In this document: positions 11,332 to 20,984 of the stretch, in pieces | Layout of the letters: each line of letters begins with the position of its first letter | Numbering within the stretch: position 1 is the stretch's first letter | The notes under the pieces: model-generated | What the model was told of the DNA's origin: nothing | What the model saw: only the letters and a program-made list of their open reading frames with translations | The model's database searches: none | From: Aralia elata | Taxonomy: Eukaryota; Streptophyta; Magnoliopsida; Apiales; Araliaceae | Assembly (NCBI GenBank): GCA_034770075.1 | Contig: CM068378.1 | Location: forward strand, 42,250,508 to 42,314,507 | DNA: 64,000 nt | Direction: 5' to 3' | Translations under genes and position numbers: made by a program

Positions 11332-11894
11332 AGGTCAAACCTAGGGTGCAAGAATTAAATTTAAATATAACTATTACATTTAAACTCGGGCTCCATTACA
11401 AACGGGTATTCATGCGCTCCTTGCTCCTTTGTCTCTAATTCTTCAAAATAATTCTAACTAATCCTATTACATAAACTATTTACAATAAATAAAAACCTTG
11501 ATCAGCAGTCAAGGGGAAGTACATATGAGGAAGATAGAATTTACATCAAGAAAAACTAGAGAAGACGAGGTACGCAGACTCCATTTATAAAACTCATTCA
11601 TTCAAGCATCCTCTAAAATAAATCCAATCACACATTGGTCAATAGTCCATAATCAATCCCATTTATTATCATACATATCTCCATATGCATCAATAAATAA
11701 CATTCATCTCATGAATAATAAAACCATTTCATATATGCATTGATATCATTTAATGGGCAATTTAAAGTTGCATGAAATCCAATTTCATGTATAAAATAAC
11801 TCTTTATTTTAATTATAAAACCATGTAAAATAACTCTTTATTTTATTCTTGAAAAATTGCAAAAATTAATCAAAATCGCACAATCTGCTATAGC

Positions 11895-12014
11895 GGCACT
11901 GCGGCGCCGGTTTTGTGAAGCAAAATGGCGCTGCGGCCCGCCGGGGCGTATCCGGGTAAGGGATACGGCGCTGCGGCGCCGGTTCAAAGAGTAGAAGTGG
12001 CGCTGCGGCGCCGG
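11895..12014. repeat. Four GC-rich palindromic units in copia B leader
   Basis: Units of the form GGCGCTGCGGCGCCGG start at 11895, 11927, 11967 and 11999, that is 32-40 bp apart, in otherwise A+T-rich DNA. Copia D keeps two decayed units (56581 and 56615). Copia C lacks them and has A+T repeats in this part of the leader. Confidence 0.8.
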
Positions 12015-12200
12015 CTTCCAGGAACTGTTCCTGAATTTTATGTAGTCGCGAATTTGATCAGTTTTACCTCCAAAACTCGATTTTCTGCAATTGTTTTCAA
12101 AACCCATGATTTTATACATCATATTATGGCTAATAAATTGTTCCAAGAACATACCCATACATATACGGAATCAAAATAATTAATAATTCGCATAAAGTTT

Positions 12201-12214
12201 GGCTCTTGATACCA
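12201..12214 (-). promoter_or_regulatory. Copia B primer binding site (tRNA-Met type)
   Basis: On the minus strand TGGTATCAAGAGCC follows the LTR end after one base. It resembles the complement of the 3' end of plant initiator tRNA-Met. Confidence 0.85.
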
Positions 12215-12215
12215 C

Positions 12216-14259
12216 TGTTAGGTTTGTATATAACGCGAACATGCAATCAAATTACATAAATAAAGCGGAAGCGCGATAAAATAAGATTTTAAAAATTTTA
12301 TACAAACCATCACCATGATCTTTCTTTATGCACAATTATTAATTAAACAAAAGAGATAGAGAATAAGGATTATACCCTTGTAGAATTCTAGCTTCCTCAG
12401 GTACAAGTTCAACTCCAATTCCTTTGCGTTCTCCTTGAATTCCACCGATTAAATTCCTTCCTTTGATCAACGTTAGCCACCCATTAAATTCCTTCCTTTG
12501 GCCTCTAGAGGTGATCCACCAAGGAATAATACTTGTTCAAAAAGATGGGTGTTTGGCAAAACCGTTTCTATCTCTATAGAAATTATAAGTATTCTCCACA
12601 ATTCTTATGCAAGAGTGTGTAACCCTAATCTATGATAAGACTTCTTTTATTTATATATGTAGGAAAAACCGTTCCCTAAACTATTTAGGATTAGGGTTTC
12701 TATTCTAATTAAACTCCTTTAATTAAATCAACCTCCTAATCTAATTAGGAATCCATGATAGAGTACTTCTATTAATTAATTCTCAATCCCTATTAGGAAT
12801 TAAATAATAGTAATAGTAATAATAATAATAAGACTCATCTTATTAATTTATATTTAATATTTTCAAAATATTAAATAATAAATATTAAGCTATTTAATTT
12901 ATTCTATCTCCATAGATTAAATTAAATACACTTAACTTATTATTACAATTATGCCATTTACTTCTTAAATAAATACTTTTCTTTTGCGGTGTGACCCTTT
13001 AGGTTCTCCATATTAAATCGGTTGTGAATAAATCAATTAGAATAATTCTAATCTTATTTAAATAAATAAATTAAACTATTTAATTCATTTAAATAAATAA
13101 CATTTATTCTACAATAAGGGTAAGCCCCCTTAGCGATCAATGACTTTCCAGATAATATAGATTTCAACATTAATCATAAAAGTACCTTTCAGTGAATAGT
13201 TACCATACAATTCAATCCTTCTGCCATACAATGTCCCAATTAAATATAAGACATAGAATTACTGTCAAGTCTTATTTTATTTAATTATATGTATTTCAAT
13301 TCCCAAATGCACAACTCTAAATAATGCAAATTAGAAACTCCTTTCTAATTTCATTCTGCCTTGGCCAAGGACTACTGAGTTGTCATGTATCGAATCACAT
13401 ATGACATTCACATCTTTTACTAGACATGGTAGATTCTTTGTTGATCATTCACCTATCTCCATGTATAACTTGTTATACCCAATCATACCCTTTGATATAC
13501 CCTAAAGGTCTTAAGGGACATGTCAAAGTATAACTCATCATACATAATATACTATGATGATCTCAAGTCCAAGGATCACTTGTACTACTATTACTAGAGG
13601 AATTCCTATTGACAGTCTAGTAAAACTCCATTAAGTATTCCTTAGGGAGTCACGTTCAGTGAACTTATTCTCTAATAAGCACCTACGTACTTGCTTTAGT
13701 GTCTCCACATAAATGATTATGAGATCAATCATCCTCTTCCTACGAGCAAGCAACGTATGTACTAATCTATCTGGATTCACTAATCCCCTTTTTAGTAATC
13801 CAACAATTAGGAACGATTTTAGTTTTAAGCTATTTAAGAATTTAGATCTCATTAGCATGATCATCATCATGATTCTAAAAGCATTGCTCAAAACTATGGG
13901 TTTATCATATTTAATATAACAGCACTATGTAGATAAAGTAAAATGTCTTTAATCATCATCTCCTAAGAGCAAGCAACGTATGTACTAATCTATCCGGATT
14001 CACTAATCCCCTTTTTAGTAATCCAACGATTAGGAACGATTTTAGTTTTAAGCTATCTAAGAATTTAAATCTCATTAGCATGATCATCATCATGATTCAA
14101 AAAGCATTGCTCAAAACTATGGGTTTATCACATTTAATATAACAACACTATGTAGATAAAGTAAAATGTCTTTAATACTTTTATTAATAAATGAATAAGA
14201 TTACAAAGTATATGCTGCATCAAATCAAATATGATTGGCTTGTGTGCATACTACTTTCA
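12216..14259 (-). mobile_element. Copia B 5' LTR with internal tandem duplication
   Basis: The LTR runs on the minus strand from TGAAAGTAG (14259) to ...CCTAACA (12216). At 2044 bp it is about 220 bp longer than the others because a 223 bp segment is duplicated in tandem (13738-13960 and 13961-14173). Confidence 0.9.
13738..14173. repeat. 223 bp tandem duplication in copia B LTR
   Basis: Both units start TCCTA(C/A)GAGCAAGC and end at TGTCTTTAAT. They differ at several positions, so the duplication is not very recent. Confidence 0.85.
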
Positions 14260-14665
14260 TCGTGTTGAATCCTTAAGCAACGTATCATTAGCGTTAACAT
14301 AATAAGTTATATCATAGTAGAATAACACATAATGATATTGCATTTATATTCATATACCACTGTTTTAACACAATACGACTCAACCTATGGCATACTTCTA
14401 TAAATGCTCACTACATAACCTATCAACTGCGATTTATCCTCTTAATGGACAAAAGCGAGGATTTACAACATTCTACCCCTATGCTCAAAAGTAACAGTCA
14501 GGGTGCTAATACCATCTCATGTGTACAACCACGCATAAGGATTTACAACACAAAGATGCCCCTATCATGAACAAAAGTGGGACCTACTGCGTCTAAGCTA
14601 TCACATCAATACGTGTTGTGATGAGCGGCATCTACATGTCCTAACTGCACGTAACCATCCATCAA

Positions 14666-15436
14666 TTAGCACCAAACCGAATGGCCAGCCTGACCCTCCT
14701 TAGTGGGGTACCTCTGATCTCCGCCCCTCAGACGTCTAACAGTTAGGTCCAAGGCAAAGCCCAAGGACTCAATCCTGACCGCTTTGGCCTGAACTTCTTC
14801 TTTCAGCTGATCTACCTTCCTAGCCGACCGAACCCAAGCTTCCTCTATTCGGATCTTGTCTGCTATCTCCCAATTGAACTCGGCCTTCATGGCCTCATGT
14901 TCCACCTTCAATCCTGCCAATTCTAGTTTTGCCTGCTCTTTTCTTTCTCTTAACTCGATGTTTCGGGCGATTAACTCATGGAGTAATGGCCCTACATGCT
15001 GAGCTGAAGTCACATAACCTTCTAATTGTGCCTTTAGCACTTTTATCTCATCTTCCAACATATAAGTTATCTCTTTATACTGATTTTTCATACTCTGATG
15101 GTTCCCATTCTGTTCTACTAGGTCTCGGACTCTTTCTTCTAATTCCAAGTTCCTATCGGCTAGCTGGTCCACTAAGTAATTCTCTGTTGGCGGCTCTTTG
15201 GTTCCATCCATGTTATGATCCTCTTCGGACTTACCCTCAACATCTTGACTACTCGATCTCATCACCCTGCCCCTAACGGGTTCTTTTGATCCAGCTAGAT
15301 AGTCCTCATCTTCCTTGGGTTCAGACTCTACCAGTGCGGCTGGCTCAACTCCTACCAACTGCTCAAAGACCACATATATATCTGTGAACTCCTATTCCAT
15401 AGCTACAAGACTCGGCTCTCCTACCCCAGCCATCAT
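14666..15436 (-). CDS. Coiled-coil ORF of G2 (gag position), broken by an early stop
   Basis: The frame starts at two tandem ATGs (15436 and 15433), about 225 nt after the primer site. A TAG interrupts it at codon 15 (15392-15394), and it then stays open to 14666, 257 codons in all. The first 70 residues are acidic and polar. From about residue 75 to 230 the protein is rich in E, K, Q and L with heptad-like spacing (for example LADRNLELEERVRDLVEQN and LHELIARNIELRERKEQAK), which predicts a long coiled coil. No CCHC knuckle or usual gypsy capsid sequence is visible. It could be an unusual gag N-terminus or a separate ORF ahead of gag, as known in Ogre-type elements; I cannot tell which. The early stop suggests this copy is inactive. 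Confidence 0.6.
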
Positions 15437-15660
15437 ATAACACACCGAAAGACATCATCAGTACCACAATAAAACATATTCATTGATGAAATGAAAAATA
15501 TTTTATCATGCACTGCATCGGCTCTATGAGTTTTCCACAACTTTTCTCTAATCACATAATACTCAATGAATCTCCTCGATCCATATCCTAGCATACTCAA
15601 TACGAGTTTAATACTAAGGTTATAACCTAGGTTTTGCATTCCTAACGTTTCTAACCTACA

Positions 15661-15672
15661 GCTTTGATACCA
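15661..15672 (-). promoter_or_regulatory. G2 primer binding site (tRNA-Met type)
   Basis: On the minus strand TGGTATCAAAGC follows the LTR end after three bases. It differs at one base from the common plant tRNA-Met primer site TGGTATCAGAGC. Confidence 0.8.
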
Positions 15673-16265
15673 ACCTGTGACACCCCCAAATTCGGGTACC
15701 GATACCTCGAATTTGGTGCTCACGATAAACAACATTCTACCACCCTTTTATCAACATATGACGACTAAATGCGGAAAGAATAATCATATATTGATCATTT
15801 TAAAAGGCTTACAAAGGGGTCCCAAGGTCTATAACCTTAAATAATACATCATAAAGTTCAAACAGGTAACTAACATAATTCATGTTACATAACCAAAGTC
15901 TAGACCACACATTCAAAACAGATGGCGCGCCCATCCGAAGCCTAGAACTTCATCTTCTCCTTGCCCTTATCTCTGCTTGAGCACTCGGGCTTAAATGTAA
16001 TGTCTTCATGATATAGCAAGGGTGAGCAACAAGTTTGCTCAGCAAGTTTAAAGGGAATAAACGATATATCATGAATGAATATGAATAACAATCAGCATGT
16101 TTTAACAATAAAAAAGATTGATGAAACAACTGAACAATATAATCAAGATTCAAATGGGAGTATGAAGATTGATTATTTACTGCTGACAATTAAAATAGAC
16201 TATGAACACACTTTAAAGCATCAATCGCATTGACTGACCCTTATTAGGTTACAACTGCCAGAACT

Positions 16266-16369
16266 GTACGCGAGGGGATCAGCCTCTTGTACCTATGAAT
16301 ATGCATACCATTTAATTCTGCTCTGTATCGTATTTCAGATACTTAGGATGCTCCCCTTTTTATCAAGGG
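16266..16369 (-). other. Conserved hairpin cluster in G2 LTR
   Basis: The same three hairpins as in G1 occur in the same order: GTAC-GAGG/CCTC-GTAC with a GATCAG loop (16266-16292), GTATC/GATAC (16325-16342) and CCCTT/AAGGG (16354-16369). In the second hairpin the pair that is C-G in G1 (GTACC/GGTAC) is T-A here. A GAGCAA/TTGCTC hairpin is near 16023-16040. Confidence 0.6.
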
Positions 16370-17892
16370 TTTGTTCATGCTAGTCTAAGAATCCATTCCA
16401 ATAAATGGGTTTGGATAGATTTCAAATTATTTAACGTGCATATGTCTAGCCGATCAAATGGCTTAGACTTCCCTTGAATAGTTCTTGAATGACAGAACCT
16501 TAAATGGTGATACAGTCTAACAATAGAATCGATTTCAAATGCATTATATGTGAATGCTAATAATATCGATGTGGAGTAATTTTTAAAGCAATTAAACCAC
16601 TTAGCACATGTTTGAGGAAATAGAACTCACTGAAATACATTTCAGACTTGCTCAATACAAGGATTGGGGTAAAGCAAAACTTTGCACACAGCATACAGGG
16701 TGTGTGAGGTAGGGAACTTTACAGAGATATACACAATAGTATAACAATTAGTATAAAAGCTCGAAGCGTAGGGAACTTGCAATAAGAAACGTAAGACTAG
16801 AAACTTGCCTGATCTGCTGCTTAACGATTTACTCTACGTTTCTGTTTGGTAAGTACCCTACAGAATATGATTTCACTCTCTGTTTAGACATAACTATTGC
16901 AGTAATAACATATTTAATAATTAAACACGAGTGACTACCATCGGCAGAGTCCACTCTACGATGGCCGAAGGGGTTCGGCTATCATACTCTTCGGTTTATA
17001 AATGAGCTCTATGATCGGAGTGAGACCACTCTTCGATCGTAGAGTTCACCTTACGATTCACCGGGATTGAGAAGCACTCTAAAGTCAAGGAACATCTTTT
17101 GGCCGGTTAATCTAAGGTCAAACATGTCTAAGAATATACTTCGGGTCTAGCCAACCCTTTATCGAAAAGATTTTGGCTTCGGCTCCAGGTCGGAACCGTT
17201 CGTAGTTCGGGGATCTCTTCGGCCTAGGATGTGCTTTGAGTTTGGCTTCGAGAAGCCAAAGGTTTGGGTCTCATTTTTAATTCGGCTTCGGAGTTATAAC
17301 TTTGGAAGTCGGGTCCGAACCTTATAGATACCAGGGGTTCGGCTTCGGGTCCGATATTGAACTAAACCCGGAGCAAAGGCTACTGCCTTCGGGTTCGACT
17401 ACAGATTCCACTTCGGGAACCATTCTATAGTCTGGGGTCGGGTAACTACCGTTACCTAACCCCGTTGTTTAGGTCCATGAGTTTGGGGTGAGGTGACGAA
17501 CCTCATTGGACAACTTTAGTCCTTCCAATATTACTAGGTAACAAGGATAGGGTCATTAATACGACTCCGCTTTTATTTACTAACCAATTCTTTGTCTAAA
17601 TATAGCATGCAGTGCCTGCACAGCACTCTACGACTCAGAGTTTAACATTACTCTAACATCGCAACTAAGCATGCTTGACTCCATCCATAGGGAAACCTAA
17701 CTGAACAAGGAAAGACTAATACTCAAAGTAAAAGAAAGGGTCTCACCTCTCCGGAGCTTCGTTCTCTAGCTTTCAGCTTATGCTAGTCTCTCCGAACGGC
17801 AATAACTCCTCTTCAAGGTTACTCTTACCTCACACTATCTCTCTTGTATTCGAACTAATAAACTCAGCAAGCTCTACAAGAGAAATCAGGAT

Positions 17893-17904
17893 CTCTATTT
17901 ATAG
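17893..17904 (-). promoter_or_regulatory. Candidate TATA box of G2 LTR
   Basis: The minus strand reads CTATAAATAGAG, a canonical plant TATA sequence, inside the LTR. Confidence 0.6.
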
Positions 17905-18225
17905 AAGGATCTTTACCCAATCGCCGGTCATTACTCAAATCGTAGAACCAATATACAACGGTAATACCCATTGGTTAAAAGGGATTAGATGGAAAGCTGC
18001 CCAACTCACCCTCCAGCCATGCCCACAGTAATCGGCTGATTGACCCTTACACACAAGGTAAGGAGGTAGGCCATTGGCCTAGTGCGGCTGGTTGTACTTT
18101 AAACAATAAGTTAATACCTTGCATCGGTAACACCGCATTCAGTTTATTAAGGCCAAGTTATTATTGGGCTGACCGAATAGACTCTGCTAGCTTAGGATTA
18201 GTGTGGGCTTACACGTACTGGGTCA

Positions 18226-18228
<3 letters not shown>

Positions 18229-18280
<52 letters not shown>
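18229..18280. repeat. (AT)n(AC)n microsatellite in G2 LTR
   Basis: About 20 AT units run into 6 AC units near the U3 start of the LTR. Confidence 0.9.
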
Positions 18281-18281
<1 letters not shown>

Positions 18282-18614
18282 CGGTACCCTAATTTATAAG
18301 TTACAAGGGATTTATTATACACGTGCCCAAACTACAAGTCCACCCGTCAATACTTAGGACTGGGCCTATTTAACAACCGACTGGGCTGGTCTTACACCTC
18401 ATCATCCATCCCACTCAAGTAATTATTTGGGCCGGTTCAGTAGACTAGTCCATTAATATTTAAGCATACTTTTGGACTATTAAATCAATTTCACATAGTC
18501 ACACACATGGACAATCATACCACAAAAATGGTTTAAATAAGTATGCAAAAGAATTTATTAATTGATTTTAAATTCTTAACATTAATAAAATTGTCTGAAT
18601 TTTGTGGCCATTAC

Positions 18615-19230
18615 AGCTTGGCTAGTCTAGTCATGTGGCCTTTGATACTCGAGTAAGTACACCCTAGGAGATGTCTTTACACCCAACGCCCTAAAGCCGT
18701 ACGGTTTGGGAGTCGTTGGTCGAAAGCTCGCTACATGGGTATCATTGAAAAGCCGAAAAGGGCTAGGCATTGCACAGCCGGGTGCAAACACGGGAATGAG
18801 CAAATAGTGCCCTCGTGATTAAGTGAAAAGCTAATAAACTCCAAGTTGTCCCCTAACTTAGTTAATATGAAGTCTCAGCTGCAACTTGCCCTATTTGATG
18901 CCTTTCTTGAGTTAGAACTGTAACTTTCCCTCTAAGAAGCATATTATGTGAAATATTTGTATCATAGCAAGTTTAATGGTTGCTAAGCACCCAACACACT
19001 ATATCAGTTATAATAGGTTTGGATTTGCAAAATGATATGGATTATTGTCTATTTCTTGGTTGGATGTTATGTTTAAATGATCATTGTGATTCTTCTGAGG
19101 CAATTCATTTGGATTTCGTACTGACTGATGTGGATTCGTAGGCATTTAGAGTAGACTGCATATTATTTAACTTTTGCATTTCTTTTTATTTTGTTGTTTG
19201 AGGACAAGCAACGGTTTAAGTTTGGGGGAT
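18615..19230 (+). mobile_element. T1 3' internal end (Tat/Ogre-type)
   Basis: Non-coding sequence leads to GGTTTAAGTTTGGGGGAT (ending at 19230), a purine-rich tract typical just before the 3' LTR of plant Tat/Ogre/Athila-type gypsy elements. The left side is cut by G2. No reading frame of note is seen. Confidence 0.65.
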
Positions 19231-20761
19231 TGATAAGTAGGTTTTATACCTACTTATTGGATTCCAACTTGCTATAATTGTCTCTTAATCTCATTTGTTT
19301 AAGTTGTTTTTCATGCATTTCTTTCCATTTTATAGGAATCATGTTCAGGAACTTGTTTGGTGGCCTCTTTTGCCAAAAGGAGGGTAAGATTGGCATGATA
19401 TAGATGGAACTTGGTGTGGGGGAGCAAAAGAGCTAAAGCATGTGGAAAGGGAAGCAAAAGTGAGCAATGATTGCAAGGAAGAGAAGCAGCAGGAAACAAA
19501 CAGTAGATTGCAGGACTGCCAGCCTGCGCAGCTGCGCCTTATTATACTTTGGGCACGGCGCAGCTGCGCCCAATCCCAGCCCAGATTGCCCTGGTGCGTA
19601 GGTGCACCCAGAATAAGCACAACCCCGGCGCAGCTGCGCTAGTCGCTGAAGCCAAAAAGTTTGACTTTTCACTTAATGGACCAATAGAAATCTTACTTGA
19701 ATGGGGGTTAATTAGGGCATATATATGGACAGATATTAGTATGTAAATGAGATTCCATCCTATGGGATCATCATCTTGTATATATGATCAGTTTAGATAT
19801 CTTACTCTTCGATTATATTAGATTAGATAAACCCTAGTTTAGATTAGATCTTTGGTGATTGAAGCAATTGAAGATCATTGGAGGTTTAGAATTGGAGCAA
19901 GAGAGATCAGATTTGCATTCCTAAATCCCTAACTTCTCTTTACTTCTATCTTAATTTCTCAATGTATAATCAATTGTGGATTATGGATTTCACTTCAATC
20001 ATGAATTAAACTTCATTTTGAGATTGCAATGGATCTTATTGAGTAGTTTATTTTGATATGCTTCCTTGTTAGTCCTATTAGCTATTCTTGGATTGTCTAT
20101 TATGATTTGTGATTAATTACTTAATTCCGTAGCTAACAATTACCGTGATAATCCATATGAAATTGAGAAACGGATTATGGGTTTAGATCTGATCATAATA
20201 GCATGTGTTTGTGACTTCTACATGGCAATGGAATTCATGATTCGTGCCTAGGATAGAGATATACATATGCACTGCATGTAATCTAGTGAGAACTTGTGCT
20301 TCAACCCTCTTTAATTGTAATTCACATAGAGATATAGTGGATTAGTTAATTAGGGTGTTCATATTAATTCTATCATTTGTGGATTTAGTTTGATATGGGT
20401 ATGGTACATCGAGAGATAGCCATATTTTATTTTTGTGTTCGTGATTAACAATTCGTTATAATTAATTAGATTTAACGGGAAGTGTAGTGACTTAAATGAT
20501 ACAATAGGTGAATTTATAATATCAAGTCTTCATTATCTAGTTTTATACTAGGGGTAATTAGTATTAGTTCAATTATTTATTTTAAGTTAAAATATTAAAA
20601 TCTATCATTTAAATAAGATTAAGATGGTTATGGGTTAGTGCTTGGTGATTCTTGTTAAATAATTCTCCATGGGATCGATACTTTATTTCTTCTATATTAC
20701 TTGTTGACCACGTGCACTTGCGTGTGTGTATTGATTTTTCATATATACAAACAAGCCAACA
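19231..20761 (+). mobile_element. T1 3' LTR (1.53 kb, Tat-type)
   Basis: The LTR starts TGATAAGTAGG and ends ...AAGCCAACA. The first 27 bases form a hairpin (ATAAGTAGGT/ACCTACTTAT, loop TTTAT). The 3' part (TTACTTGTTGACC, then CACTTGCG) matches the T2 LTR. The flank TAAAT (20762-20766) agrees with the uninterrupted G3 LTR at 26761, so T1 inserted into the G3 5' LTR. A TATA-like sequence lies at 19720-19726. Confidence 0.85.
19524..19640. repeat. Four GC palindromes in T1 LTR
   Basis: The palindrome GGCGCAGCTGCGCC is perfect at 19557-19570. One-end variants lie at about 19525 and 19627, and a decayed copy (GGTGC...GCACC) at 19593-19608. Spacing is about 32-36 bp. Confidence 0.8.
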
Positions 20762-20969
20762 TAAATATTATATTATATTATTGACCAATGTTGTGCATGT
20801 TAAGAAAGATGTAAAGATTACCATTCGGGAATAGAAAGATGTTGTAAAGTTTTATTTAAATGAGACTTTATCAATTATTTATGTTATTTAATGATGAGTT
20901 ATAGTTAGTTGTGTTGTACCGTGAGCACCATACTTGAGGTTAAGGTAACTCGAATTTGTGGGTGTCACA
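20762..20969 (+). mobile_element. G3 5' LTR, right part
   Basis: This 208 bp segment matches 26761-26968 with about nine or ten differences by eye. It ends ...GGGTGTCACA and is followed by a primer site. Its left part (about 107 bp) should lie beyond T1, outside the window. Confidence 0.85.
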
Positions 20970-20972
20970 AGT

Positions 20973-20984
20973 TAGTATCAGAGC
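20973..20984 (+). promoter_or_regulatory. G3 primer binding site (tRNA-Met type)
   Basis: TAGTATCAGAGC differs at one base from the usual TGGTATCAGAGC and lies three bases past the LTR end. Confidence 0.75.

Larger units (their letters stand above)
10682..14259 (-). mobile_element. Copia B (5' LTR and leader only), minus strand
   Basis: On the minus strand the order is LTR (14259 to 12216), primer site, then leader (12215 to 10682), cut by the copia A insertion. The gag-pol part should lie upstream of the window. B is inserted in G2, and the bases outside its LTR are TCGTG (14260-14264), the predicted target duplication. Confidence 0.88.
14260..15675 (-). mobile_element. G2 internal region (5' side), minus strand
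   Basis: This is the sequence between the G2 5' LTR and the copia B insertion. It contains the primer site, a leader of about 225 nt, a coiled-coil reading frame (14666-15436) and about 400 bp beyond its stop in which I recognise nothing. The rest of G2 should lie upstream of the window. Confidence 0.75.
15676..18614 (-). mobile_element. G2 5' LTR (2.94 kb chromovirus-type)
   Basis: On the minus strand it runs from TGTAATGGCCAC (18614) to ...GGGGGTGTCACA (15676). It resembles G1 in its termini and in the hairpin cluster near 16266-16369. The outer flank GCTTG (18615-18619) is the predicted target duplication. It lies within T1. A TTCGG-rich, less A+T-rich stretch spans about 16930-17460. Confidence 0.85.

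Noticed and set aside
11925..12179. Open frames on both strands across the copia B GC units
   Set aside because: Frames are open because of the GC palindromes; the region is an untranslated leader and the frames are not kept in copia D or C.
18615..19230. Host gene or ncRNA between G2 and T1
   Set aside because: The segment ends in a purine tract and Tat-type LTR start and has no open frame, so it is the 3' internal end of T1.
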